This document shows, piece after piece, positions 22,201 to 46,113 of a DNA stretch of 64,000 nucleotides. Positions within the stretch are counted from its first letter, which is position 1. Every line of letters starts with the position of its first letter. The position numbers were made by a program, and so were the translations under genes. The DNA is taken from positions 66,184,235 through 66,248,234 of the forward strand of contig NC_034409.1 of NCBI RefSeq assembly GCF_002078875.1. The letters run 5' to 3'. The notes beneath the pieces were generated by a model. The model had not been told where the DNA came from and made no database searches. It saw only the letters and a program-made list of their open reading frames with translations. This stretch comes from Numida meleagris. Taxonomy: Eukaryota; Chordata; Aves; Galliformes; Numididae.

Positions 22201-24431
22201 GTGGGACTGGGAGCTGAGCTCCAAATCTCAATTTCTGAATGAAATGAAGAAATTTCATGGGTAATGTCTGTATTTTGAAAATACTTTTTCCTACCTAATC
22301 AACCTAATAGCTCAAATTATTTTTCTTTTGATTTCACATCTTATAAGACATGATTAAAATAACTTATGTTGGTTATATTCTCAGGGCAAAATTTTCCCCT
22401 TTTTCAGTGCTGTGGCCTGTATATGTGGAATTAACTAATGGAAAAATGTATGGATGCAATTTCATTGTCAGTGCAACTGGAGTTGTGCCAAATGTGAAAC
22501 CATTTCTTGATAGCAATAATGTAAGTACGCTGATTTACTTCAAAGTTTGAGCTGTTTGGTTTTGGTGTGTTTTTTTTTTTATCAGTAGGGGAAGATAAGC
22601 TCTTTCAAATGGTTTATGCGGTGAAACATTGTACAGCATTTCAAAATAAAGCTGGTACGTTGAATTGTGAAATGCAGTACTGATCTGTTCTTAAACTTAG
22701 AGGAAAGTGCAGATTGGTAGGAGATTCTACTTTTGTACATTAATTTTGTTTTGGCTTATTTGAAGGGTTTGACAAGATTCAGGAGAAATTCTGTAGGGGA
22801 TTGGGTTGCGTTATAATATGGCGAAGTAATTCTTTACATGTAAGGGATTGCAAAAAATACTTTGTTCTGACACTTTTCAGGGAAATCTGTTCTGGTTTAT
22901 TCCATTAAAAACAAAGGTGCCTTAAGATTGTGATGTTTGAACGTGCTCCTGCCTTTTAATCAGTCTTATCTAATTGAGTCAGATTAGACAAGAGAATGAA
23001 TAGCTGTAAACTGTTTACACTGAAATACCTTGTCTCTGTTAAATGGAATGCAGAAGAGCATCTTGCTGAGTATTAATCCATATTTTACATCTTCAGATGA
23101 TTAAGCAGAAATTTAAAAGTAGCAAATGAGGTGACCACTAAACATAGATAAAGGTAAATTACTCTGTTAAAATTACTGTGTTGTTTTCTTCTGTGCTGAT
23201 CTGTGCAAATCCTTAGTTTGCTCTAGGTGAAGATGGAGGTCTTAAAGTAGATAAACACATGCACACGTCCCTGCCAGATATATATGCAGCTGGGGATATC
23301 TGCACGGCGGCGTGGGAACCCAGCCCGGTGTGGCATCAGGTAAAACAAATGATACAGTTGTGTGCTCAGTAGTAATCTAATCTACAGAGTAAAATACACA
23401 GCTATACGGATGTGAGGAAAAGTGGAATTGAACAGGAAACTATTGAGTTAGATAATCCTGGGCATGCTGATAACAGATAACTTTATCTACGTGGCTGGAA
23501 GCCAAGTTGTTCATCCTTCTGACTGATGAAAATATGTAGTATGCTTTCATTGCACACTGACACGTATCGTGTACCTTTTTGTTTTCTTTTCAGATGAGAC
23601 TGTGGACTCAAGCTAGGCAGATGGGCTGGTATGCAGCAAAATGCATGGCAGCCGATGCTTTAGGGGAGTCTATTGATCTGGATTTCAGCTTTGAATTGTT
23701 TGCTCATGTAACAAAATTTTTCAATTACAAGGTAAATATACTCTTATCAGTTTTAAACCAGTGAGTAACACACACACTGCTTGTTTATCTTCAATTGCCA
23801 GCGCTGAACGGATGCTTTAATATTGATGAAACAGTGTTCTCTGCGTAATTAGTGTAGATTTTCTCTGTTCATGCTGACTGAATGCTGAAACTGAAAAGGA
23901 CAAAGGTATCAGTTTTATTTCATTAAGATTCTGTTCGTGAAGAAATTCAATACAATTCAGCATGGGAATTGGCTCATTACTGGTTCTAGTGTGTAATATT
24001 TCAAGGTGAAGGTTTTTAATTATATTGTGGCTCCCAGAGCTAAAGGAAGGCGGATTTTCTTTTTACTCTAGGGGCAAATCCCCCTTTACATCGGTCTTTT
24101 GAAGCACAGAAATGGTATCAGTGAAAACACTAAAAGCCACTGCAATGTTCTTACAAGTGGTTTTTCTTTTTCCGTCTGCTAGGTGGTGGTTTTGGGAAAA
24201 TTTAATGCTCAAGGCTTGGGTTTAGACCATGAACTAATGCTGAGATGTACCAAGGGACAAGAGTACGTTAAAGTGGTGATGCAGAACGGACGAATGATGG
24301 GAGCCGTGCTGATCGGTGAAACAGACCTGGAAGAAACCTTTGAAAACTTGATTTTAAATCAGATGGACCTTTCAGCCTATGGTGAAGATCTCCTGAATCC
24401 AGATATTGATATAGAAGACTATTTTGATTGA
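10173..24431 (+). CDS. PYROXD1: PYROXD1, pyridine nucleotide-disulphide oxidoreductase domain protein 1 (whole spliced gene)
   Basis: Twelve coding exons join in phase to 1500 bases, giving 499 residues (human protein 500). The start ATG has A at -3 and G at +4. The N-terminal FAD/dinucleotide fold has GGGIAG at residues 16-21. A second nucleotide-binding motif, GNGGIA, is at 153-158. ATG- and GD-type FAD motifs follow (SATG in exon 9, AAGD at 354-357), then a C-terminal domain ending in an acidic IDIEDYFD. No redox-active CxxC pair is seen, which is usual for this family. The known role is an NAD(P)H/FAD enzyme of nucleus and cytoplasm that protects the RTCB tRNA ligase complex from oxidative inactivation; human mutations cause a myofibrillar myopathy. 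Introns hold CR1 pieces and one LTR. The gene is convergent with RECQL. Confidence 0.96.
10283..10292. promoter_or_regulatory. NRF-1-like palindrome
   Basis: GCGCATGCGC is a perfect 10-base palindrome matching the core of the NRF-1 site, 30 bases into PYROXD1 intron 1 and within the CpG island. Occupancy is inferred, not shown. Confidence 0.4.
10625..10706 (+). repeat. CR1 LINE 3' tail
   Basis: The plus strand reads GATGATCTTTGAGGTCCCTT, CCAACCCAGGCCATTCTACA and TGTGATTCT. This is the very end of a CR1 in plus orientation within PYROXD1 intron 1. Confidence 0.88.
10769..11035 (-). repeat. CR1 LINE 3' part
   Basis: An inverted CR1 end opening with CACAGAATCACAGAGTTGTA and GATCATGCAGTCCAACCCC. 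On the minus strand it encodes a fragment of the CR1 reverse-transcriptase tail ([19 protein letters not shown]). It lies in PYROXD1 intron 1. Confidence 0.9.
12117..12157. repeat. short inverted repeat
   Basis: TTAAACCAGCAACA (12117-12130) and TGTTGTTGGTTTAA (12144-12157) pair over 14 positions with one wobble, around a 13-base A-rich loop. Intron 1 of PYROXD1. Function unknown. Confidence 0.6.
12429..12558 (-). repeat. CR1 LINE 3' tail
   Basis: ACATAGAATCATAGAATTAT followed by GGTTGGAAAAGACCTACAAG and ATCCAGTCCAACC. An inverted CR1 end of about 130 bases in PYROXD1 intron 1. Confidence 0.9.
12967..13047 (+). CDS. PYROXD1: PYROXD1 coding exon 2
   Basis: Residues 28-54. The acceptor is TTTCTTTACAAG and the donor GTAAGA, phase 0 at both ends. 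The sequence continues the first Rossmann fold ([19 protein letters not shown]), close to the human protein. Confidence 0.95.
14155..14866 (+). repeat. CR1 LINE, about 710-bp 3' end
   Basis: A comparatively well-preserved CR1 in plus orientation in PYROXD1 intron 2. It runs from the reverse-transcriptase tail ([32 protein letters not shown]) to the terminal TTCTATGATTCTGAG. A TGA and frameshifts interrupt the reading frame. Confidence 0.94.
15949..16068 (+). CDS. PYROXD1: PYROXD1 coding exon 3
   Basis: Residues 55-94 ([13 protein letters not shown] to KQLKSEEH). The acceptor is TTCTTCCAG and the donor GTAAGT, phase 0. Confidence 0.95.
16227..16567 (+). mobile_element. putative ERV solo LTR in PYROXD1 intron 3
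   Basis: A 341-bp GC-richer island in AT-rich intron, starting TGTAGTGG and ending GTTGCA (the TG...CA rule). It is flanked by ATCTC on the left and ACCTC on the right, a 5-base target duplication with one mismatch. Inside are a TATA-like TCATTTAAG and a consensus splice donor AAAGGTAAGTAG. I recognise it as an LTR-type avian repeat but not its exact family. No internal viral genes are present. Confidence 0.55.
18044..18172 (+). CDS. PYROXD1: PYROXD1 coding exon 4
   Basis: Residues 95-137, including [11 protein letters not shown] and [11 protein letters not shown], nearly identical to human. The acceptor is TTTTTAACAG and the donor GTAAAT, phase 0. Confidence 0.96.
19252..19325 (+). CDS. PYROXD1: PYROXD1 coding exon 5
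   Basis: Residues 138-161 and two bases of Val162. Carries the second dinucleotide-binding motif [12 protein letters not shown] (NAD(P)H site by family knowledge). The donor is GTAAGT. Confidence 0.95.
19855..19926 (+). repeat. CR1 LINE 3' tail
   Basis: TTGGACTCGATGATCTTGAA and GGTCTTTTCCAACCTAGATG followed by ATGGTTCTGT. A very short CR1 terminus in plus orientation in PYROXD1 intron 5. Confidence 0.85.
20336..20496 (+). CDS. PYROXD1: PYROXD1 coding exon 6
   Basis: Last base of Val162, residues 163-215 and the first base of Gly216. Contains [20 protein letters not shown]. The final part ([17 protein letters not shown]) is a poorly conserved charged loop. The donor is GTATTG. Confidence 0.95.
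20892..20992 (+). CDS. PYROXD1: PYROXD1 coding exon 7
   Basis: Completes Gly216 and codes residues 217-249. A charged linker leads into the conserved [19 protein letters not shown]. The acceptor is TTTGTCTCCAG and the donor GTAAGT. Confidence 0.95.
21639..21768 (+). CDS. PYROXD1: PYROXD1 coding exon 8
   Basis: Residues 250-292 and the first base of Val293 ([16 protein letters not shown] onwards). The acceptor is TTTCTTCAG and the donor GTAAGT. Confidence 0.94.
21911..22040 (-). repeat. CR1 LINE 3' tail
   Basis: CATAGAATGGTTTGGGTTGG and AAGGGACCTTTAAGATCATC followed by GGCAGGGACACCTCCC. An inverted CR1 end in PYROXD1 intron 8. Confidence 0.9.
22408..22520 (+). CDS. PYROXD1: PYROXD1 coding exon 9
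   Basis: Completes Val293 and codes residues 294-330. [20 protein letters not shown] and the FAD-fold motif SATGVVPNV are seen. The donor is GTAAGT, phase 0. Confidence 0.95.
23217..23339 (+). CDS. PYROXD1: PYROXD1 coding exon 10
   Basis: Residues 331-371. IYAAGDIC at 352-359 is the FAD-binding GD motif. The acceptor is AAATCCTTAG and the donor GTAAAA. Confidence 0.96.
23594..23731 (+). CDS. PYROXD1: PYROXD1 coding exon 11
   Basis: Residues 372-417 ([19 protein letters not shown] to FFNYK), highly conserved. The acceptor is TTCTTTTCAG and the donor GTAAAT. Confidence 0.96.
24183..24431 (+). CDS. PYROXD1: PYROXD1 coding exon 12 and stop
   Basis: Residues 418-499 and TGA. C-terminal domain with [20 protein letters not shown] and the acidic end. 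The acceptor is CCGTCTGCTAG. Confidence 0.97.
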   Translation: MVVLGKFNAQGLGLDHELMLRCTKGQEYVKVVMQNGRMMGAVLIGETDLEETFENLILNQMDLSAYGEDLLNPDIDIEDYFD

Positions 24432-24785
24432 ATGAAAACCGATTTCTATTTTGTATACTGTTTTAATACTGACTAATGTCTTATGAAACGTGCCTCCTGG
24501 GAGTTATCAGAAGCAGGGATAAGTGCAATTCCTTCTTTACGTTTTTGAGTTGATGTTGTCAAATTAATGAAAGGCAAATGAGGTTAATCTATGTAGAAAT
24601 GCAGTGGCAAAAGCAAGTTGATTAATATTAACCGTGATTTGATCTAGACTAGATGAGAATATAAGATCAGGGCTATTGCACTCCTAAAAAGCAGGCTTCA
24701 CTATGCTGTTAAGATAGCGCCGCATTCAGCTGAACACAGGGTAGTCTTCACTGTTGTAAATAAAGCTCTACATAATACATTTTAA
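24432..24785 (+). other. PYROXD1: PYROXD1 3'UTR
   Basis: Non-coding sequence after the stop codon. A canonical AATAAA lies at 24759-24764, so cleavage is expected about 10-30 bases later. No other strong signal is seen before it. Confidence 0.7.
24759..24764 (+). terminator. PYROXD1: PYROXD1 polyadenylation signal
   Basis: AATAAA in TTGTAAATAAAGCTC, about 330 bases after the stop codon. Confidence 0.7.
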
Positions 24786-24789
24786 ATCT

Positions 24790-27500
24790 AGTGCCTCCCT
24801 ACTAGGGAAAGAACCTTGTAATGTTTTGCCATCCATTCCACTCGCATCTGTCTGTTAATACCTTCAAGTACTTGCCTCAGGTTCTAAGTCTCCTATTCCA
24901 GGTTACCAGCACCATCTCTTTCAAGCTGGCACTTAAAGCTCTCGCCATCTGCAATGCAGTTTGCAAATACAGAACAAACTGGGGTGCTTCATGTTCGTTT
25001 TCTTTTTTTCATAACTTAATTTCTAAAGGAAAATCATTTTCTACTCAGCTAAATACAGAACACAAAAACTTTGAGAGCTAGGGTGAAGTGTATTGGAGCT
25101 TTTTTATAAAAACTGTCAACTCAGGTATTGTGGTAAAGCTGCAATGTTGCGCATCCTGTGTGATTTTCAACATGAGCAGTGTGAAGCCGCTCCAAGGAAG
25201 GGCTGACACAACACCACTGGTGGCTGTCACCTGCAGAGATCTTACCAGGATCCTGTGGAGCAGACTGCTGGACTCAACTCATTTGGTAGATGGTACTGGG
25301 TGCCATTCTGAATGCTGGAAAGCATCGCTCCAGAGGTACAGTCATAGCCACAAAGCTAGTATGGAAGTGTCACAGTCTCAGTACTGATTGTTTTGCTGCA
25401 TGTTTTCATGGTTTTTTTTTTTTTTTTTCCTTAAAATGTTGTGTGATTTCTATTATGCTGATGGGATTCAAACATTCAACTACTGCAGCCAGATAAAGAA
25501 ATCATTCAGGAGTTTTTATGTCCTTTTCCCTTTCTGCCCTCCCCCTACTTACTGTCATGCATATTGGTTCCAGGAAGGAATTTTTGGAGGTAAGAAATTC
25601 CAGTTTGACTTTTGGTAGCTAATGACAAACATGCTATTAAGTTGCAAAAGGGGGCTTAAGATTTAAATTTTATTTAAATTATTTTTTTAAATGTAAATCT
25701 TATAACAAGCTACCTGGATGTATGTTTAGTTATGTAAGATATACAGTAATAATCATGATACATATGTACAGGTTTGCTTCAATCAAGTTAATTTTTTTGT
25801 TATTAGTAATAATTCATTGCCTCATTTTCTAGGTGATAAAGTCCAGCTGTTTAAGCTATTCCTTAATGTTGTCTTTGTATTCTATGCAGCATTCATGGAC
25901 ACAAATTGTTTCATACTTGATTTTGGTTTTGATCTGCAGTTGGGAGTTAATATTTAGGGTTAAACTAGGAGCACTTTGTTGTACAAAGTTGGCACTATGT
26001 AATGGGACTTCTCTCAGAAAACCACTCTAATTATTTTGAAGAGAATGATTGTTTGTTTAATTAATTCCATTTTTGGCCAAGCTTTCAATTAATTGATGCA
26101 TGAGAACTCTAAGCTTCAGTCACGAAATCCTACCAGAAAAATAAAGGTGAAGAGCTTTGTGTATACAAATAATCTGGGGTATTCTTGTGTGTGTGAAATT
26201 TTGAGCTGATACACATCTGAGCACTTATGAAAACATAGCAGATCAAACACTGAAACTCCTGTGTGCTCGCTAGCTCTTGCAGCCAGTAGTAGCTGTCTCT
26301 TTCCCCCTATAGTAGGGCAGTTGCCTATACTGCCATACTGGTGTATGTGTGCATCTAAGGAAGCCAACTTTTCCTCTGTTTAACTGTGTAGTAGAAACAC
26401 GTACATTCTTTTGGTATCTAGAGCCCCTCTGCAAGGGAAGCAAAACGGTGTTGTAGCTAAAGATTTCCTCCAGTCCACTGGGATTGCTGAGGAGAGAGCG
26501 TGACCCATAACAGAATGCCACAGTTGAGCCAGGAGGGGGGTACAGGTCACTGTATTCCCATGTTACAGTGAAATGAGGCTCAAAAAGAAAAAAGGCTCCC
26601 TGGCACTCAATTATATAACAAAGAAGGTAGGGTTAAGCAAATAAAACAATACTAACACACTTGAAGTAATCAAACTCAGATTATAAACACACATTGTTCG
26701 GGATATAGAGGAAAGTAGAAATGGAAAGGAAGCTTGTAGTAAGCTCACCATTGCAGAAAGAATTGAAGCTCTTCACGCTTGCTAAGAAGCATCAGCTTTT
26801 TTTTTTTTTCCTTCAAGAGCTATTTCCTGTTGTGTGTGAGTCAATGCTAAGCTACAGGTTTTGCTCCTTGTTTGGGAAAAGAGTATCACTTTCCTCATCT
26901 TCACTTACTGCATGACAATGAACCTTTCCAAAATTTATCATAATGAGTCAGATGTAAATATTAGTATGCAAAAATGTTATGTGTTGAACAGCAGCTCCTC
27001 TCTCAGGCTTTGGTGAAACAGATTTAAATCACTTGTTAGGAAACTGCAGCCATCTTTATTTTCAGCTAATTTTACTAAGCAGGTGGCAAAGCTTCAGCTG
27101 ATAACAATTTAAGGATGGAGTTTATTTAGTAAGAAAGATGTTGCAAGTGTTATGACCAGCTTTATAAAGAAATGGCTCTGAACTAGAAGTTCAGCTGGAT
27201 GTTGCGTTTTCAAACCAGCTATTGCTGGTTCTGGGTTCATTTTTAGACTTCCCTGTAAAAGAAACAGATACACACAATACTGAGTCTGGTTAACTGCTTC
27301 CAAGCTTTCTAGTGGTTTGGAGAGGAGAAGCTGAGATAATTGGACAGAAGGATGGATGGGGTGGCATTGTTATCTTGCCATGGCCTTTAACTACCTCATG
27401 GAAGAGCACAGCAGCAATAGGGCCCAGCTTGAGCACAGTAAGAGGTAAGACATGAAGCAAGAGACAAGTTGCAACAGGAAATAAAAGCTCTAAGGAATTT
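24790..27500. other. spacer between convergent PYROXD1 and RECQL
   Basis: No exon, RNA gene or CR1 copy recognised in this stretch. It contains short T runs and a few small open frames without support. Confidence 0.55.
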
Positions 27501-27502
27501 CC

Positions 27503-28009
27503 TTTATTTTACTTTGTTGTTGTTGTTGTGAGCTGGTAAAACACCAGAACAAGTGCTGAGAACAGTTGTGATACCTCCATCCTTGGGGAGAAAAAGAACT
27601 GAGCAAGACATAGCCCAGAGCACACTGTTCTCAGAGAACTGAATTTGAGCAGTGAGGTGGCATTGGACAATCTGGAAGTCCCCCTCCAACGTGTGTGATT
27701 CTGCGACATTTACTGGGGTAGTTGTTATAAACTACATTTTCAAAAGAGTTAGAAAAGGCAACATGATAATTACATATTATAGTCATTGCTGTATTGTAAG
27801 ATATGCACCCATTATTTTGATGTCAAGCATTTTTCTCTTGACCAGAAGACTTTTGCTACATTTGAGGATTTTAAAGGTACTTGTTTCCCTTTTTTTTTAA
27901 ACTTAAATAATTTAAAAATTCACCATTACTAAAATGCAAACTGAGCTTACACACTGGACTGTCCATGGAGAGGCAAACATGATGAGATCCTCAATGCAGT
28001 TTGTGTTAC
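27503..28009 (-). other. RECQL: RECQL 3'UTR (probable)
   Basis: Minus-strand sequence after the RECQL stop. The nearest canonical AATAAA on that strand is the reverse complement of TTTATT at 27503-27508, about 500 bases on. A CR1 tail in the opposite orientation sits inside it. The true 3' end is not proved by sequence. Confidence 0.5.
27645..27706 (+). repeat. CR1-like 3' tail, diverged
   Basis: AGGTGGCATTGGACAATCTG, then CCCCCTCCAACGTGTGTGATT. This matches the last 60 bases of a CR1 in plus orientation but is clearly diverged. Confidence 0.55.
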
Positions 28010-43840
<15,831 letters not shown>

Positions 43841-43897
43841 CTCTAGAGAATACAGAGGGCTGTCCCCAGGAGAATTTACTTAACCAAGTAACTGTCA
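43841..43897 (-). other. RECQL: RECQL exon 2 untranslated part
   Basis: 57 bases between the inferred acceptor (TTCTTAG) and the start codon, with two in-frame stop codons. Confidence 0.65.
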
Positions 43898-44008
43898 CTA
43901 AGAATAAAACAAACAGAAGTTTCATTAGTAATCCTTCTAAAGTTAGAACATACCTACCACATGAAATTTGTCAATACACAAGGTGCTAGTATAACAGGTT
44001 ATAACACT

Positions 44009-44150
44009 GGGCTGTGCGTGGGATAGGGATGGACCAGAGCTTCTGTTGGGAATGGCACTGCACACGGGATGGGGCTGTCCACAGGACAGGGCTCTACATG
44101 AGTCCCACAAGGCTGGACAATGAACGCGGGGCTGTGTATGGCTATAGGGT
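44009..44150. repeat. decayed GC-rich minisatellite-like stretch
   Basis: About six imperfect units of 18-25 bases on the pattern GGGCTGTNCACRGGATAG, for example GGGCTGTGCGTGGGATAG and GGGCTGTCCACAGGACAG. It lies in RECQL intron 1. Both strands are open by composition only. Confidence 0.45.
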
Positions 44151-44699
44151 ATGTGTAGTGATGGAAGTGGAGATGAGGTCGTGTTGGAGCTGGGGTTGGA
44201 AATAAGATCAGAGCAGAGCTCCGATCCTCGCACCCACAGAATGTGCATCCACCAGGATCAAGGATGGTGCTGGGGCTGCAGCCCCCAAAACCCACAGTGC
44301 CCCACAGCGGGGCTCTGCCCCTTCTCCCCTTTCTTTTGCCATCTTTGTACTCACATATCTAATGATAAGAATCAAGCAAACACACGCATGTATTTTCTCA
44401 TGCATGCATATATAAGTGCCCAGATGAGCTCTGTAAAGGGATCTCCTTATCTTGACCCACAGAAACTGCAGATCTGCTCTAAAAAATAATAATAATGATG
44501 TATGATAATATTATATTATTAACTATAATAATAAAGGATGGGAAAAAAAACTGTTTCCCACTCAGTGTGCAGCTGCAGTGAGTGTGGGGCTCAGGCACAG
44601 CACTGGCATTTTTGGTGTGCCCTGGTCCAGTTTCTTGTTAGAGAGGGGAAAAGAATAAACCACATGTTGCAGAACTCACTAATCTCTCCCCACACCACT

Positions 44700-44722
44700 T
44701 CTTTAAATAAATAAATAAATTT
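44700..44722. repeat. (AAAT)n microsatellite
   Basis: TAAATAAATAAATAAAT run in RECQL intron 1. A similar run lies at 45489-45504. Confidence 0.8.
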
Positions 44723-44804
44723 AATTCACATCTGGAATATTTAATCTGCCAGAAACAGCTAAAGTCTGTGCTTGGGCTTTGGATCTACCACACTGGTTCA
44801 ATTG

Positions 44805-44858
44805 AGTTTGACTGGATGAACCTTATGGTTCCCTTCCAACTCGGATATTCTAAGATTC
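44805..44858 (+). repeat. CR1 3' tail remnant
   Basis: TGACTGGATGAACCTTATGG, then TTCCCTTCCAACTCGGATAT and TCTAAGATTCC. A diverged CR1 end directly followed by a second CR1 copy. Confidence 0.7.
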
Positions 44859-44861
44859 CCT

Positions 44862-45395
44862 GTACTCTGCCTCGTGAGGCCCCATCTGGAGTACTGCATT
44901 CAGGCTTGGGGCCACCAGCACAAGAAGGATGCGGAACTGTTGGAGCAGGTCCAAAGGACGCCATGAAGATCATCAGAGAGGCTGGAGTGCCTCTCCTTTG
45001 AAGAAAGGCTGAGAGAGCTGGGCTTGTTTAGCTTGGAGAACAGAAGGCTCCAGGGAGACCTCACTGCGGCTTTCCAGTACTTGAAGGGAGCTTATAAGTA
45101 GGAGGGATATCGACTTGTTACACAGTCTGATAGTGACAGGTCAAAGGAGAATGGTTTCAAACTAAAAGAAGGGAAATTTAGGTTAGATCTTAGGGGGAAA
45201 CTTTTCACACAGGGCAGTGAGGCAGTGGCACAGGCTGCCCAGAGAAGCTGTGGATGCCCCATCCCTGGAGGTGCTCAAGGCCAAGTCGGATGGGGCCCTG
45301 GGCAGCCTGAGGTGCTGGGTGGCAACCCTGCCTGCAGCAGGGGGTTGGAACTGAGTGGATTTTAATATCCCTTCCAGCCCGAGGCATTCCCGAGG
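44862..45395 (+). repeat. CR1 LINE, about 530-bp 3' part
   Basis: Plus-orientation CR1 in RECQL intron 1, ending about 130 bases from the non-coding first exon. It contains CAGCACAAGAAGGATGCGGA, GAGAGAGCTGGGCTTGTTTA and GGCTGCCCAGAGAAGCTGTG, and ends around CCTTCCAGCCCGAGGCATTC. Reading frames are broken. Confidence 0.92.
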
Positions 45396-45524
45396 CTAGG
45401 GAAATAAAACCCACAATAACTTTCTTCTTAAAAATAGTTCCAGCACTAAAAACCCAAAATGCACGTCTATAACCTCTCATTGAGAGAAAAATAAATAAAT
45501 AAATAGAAAGATATCTAAACTCAC

Positions 45525-45720
45525 ATCAGGGAGAAGTGTGCAAACCGGCCGTCCCAGCGTCTGCCACCTGCGGAGCAGAGCATTCCGCAGGCACCCGGGC
45601 AGCGCCCGCCTCAATGTAGCGGGTCCCGCGCCTCCCGAGGCCCGTAACGGCACCACGGCGACCGCGCGTGCAGCCCCCGGCCACGCCTCGCCACCTCCTG
45701 CTCCCACGCGGCTACACGCG
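45525..45720 (-). other. RECQL: RECQL exon 1, non-coding (5' end inferred)
   Basis: The minus-strand GC-rich block ends at a strong donor, CCTGAT then GTGAGTTT (intron begins 45524). No start codon in it can join exon 2 in frame with the helicase without meeting stops, so it is treated as 5'UTR. The upstream limit is a guess within the CpG island. Confidence 0.55.
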
Positions 45721-45840
45721 CCCCACGGCTGCAGCGCGCACTCACCAGCCCGCCGGCTCCCAAGCCCCGCCCCCCTATCTGCTACTTCCGTTGCCGGCTT
45801 CCCTCAGCCAATCGCCTACGGCGAGGCGAGCGTCATGGTT

Positions 45841-45847
45841 GCCACGT
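45841..45847 (-). promoter_or_regulatory. ACGTGGC motif (GASE-like), overlapping E-box
   Basis: The plus strand GCCACGT is the reverse complement of ACGTGGC, the Golgi apparatus stress response element bound by TFE3. It overlaps CACGTG. About 240 bases upstream of the GOLT1B ATG. Confidence 0.35.
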
Positions 45848-46018
45848 GCTGCTCTCTAGCCCAATCCGCGCTGATGTTGCGAGCCTCCCGCTCGGCGGAA
45901 CGAAAGCGGAGGGGCGGAGACACGCGAACAAGGAGGCTGCTGATTGGGCGTCGCTCCACCTATCGGCGTCCACCTTTCAGCCGGCGGCGAGGCGAAGGGG
46001 GCTGCGTGTTTCCGGAAG

Positions 46019-46025
46019 ACGTGGC
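46019..46025 (+). promoter_or_regulatory. ACGTGGC motif (GASE-like)
   Basis: A perfect ACGTGGC directly after an ETS-type CCGGAAG, 64 bases before the GOLT1B ATG and so near or within the 5'UTR. Confidence 0.35.
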
Positions 46026-46088
46026 CGTTCTCGCCCCGCTGCCGCTGCTCGGCTCTTTCTCCTTCCCCGCACTCGCCCCATCGCCACC

Positions 46089-46113
46089 ATGATCTCCCTC
46101 TCGGACACGCAGA
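46089..46113 (+). CDS. GOLT1B: GOLT1B coding exon 1
   Basis: Codes MISLSDTQ and one base of Lys9, with perfect Kozak context GCCACCATG. The donor is GTGAGC. Confidence 0.94.

Noticed and set aside
45538..46092. 184-codon plus-strand open frame in the CpG island
   Set aside because: GC-rich DNA gives few stop codons. It overlaps the GOLT1B 5'UTR and the RECQL first exon and shows no conserved motif; several overlapping frames there are equally open.
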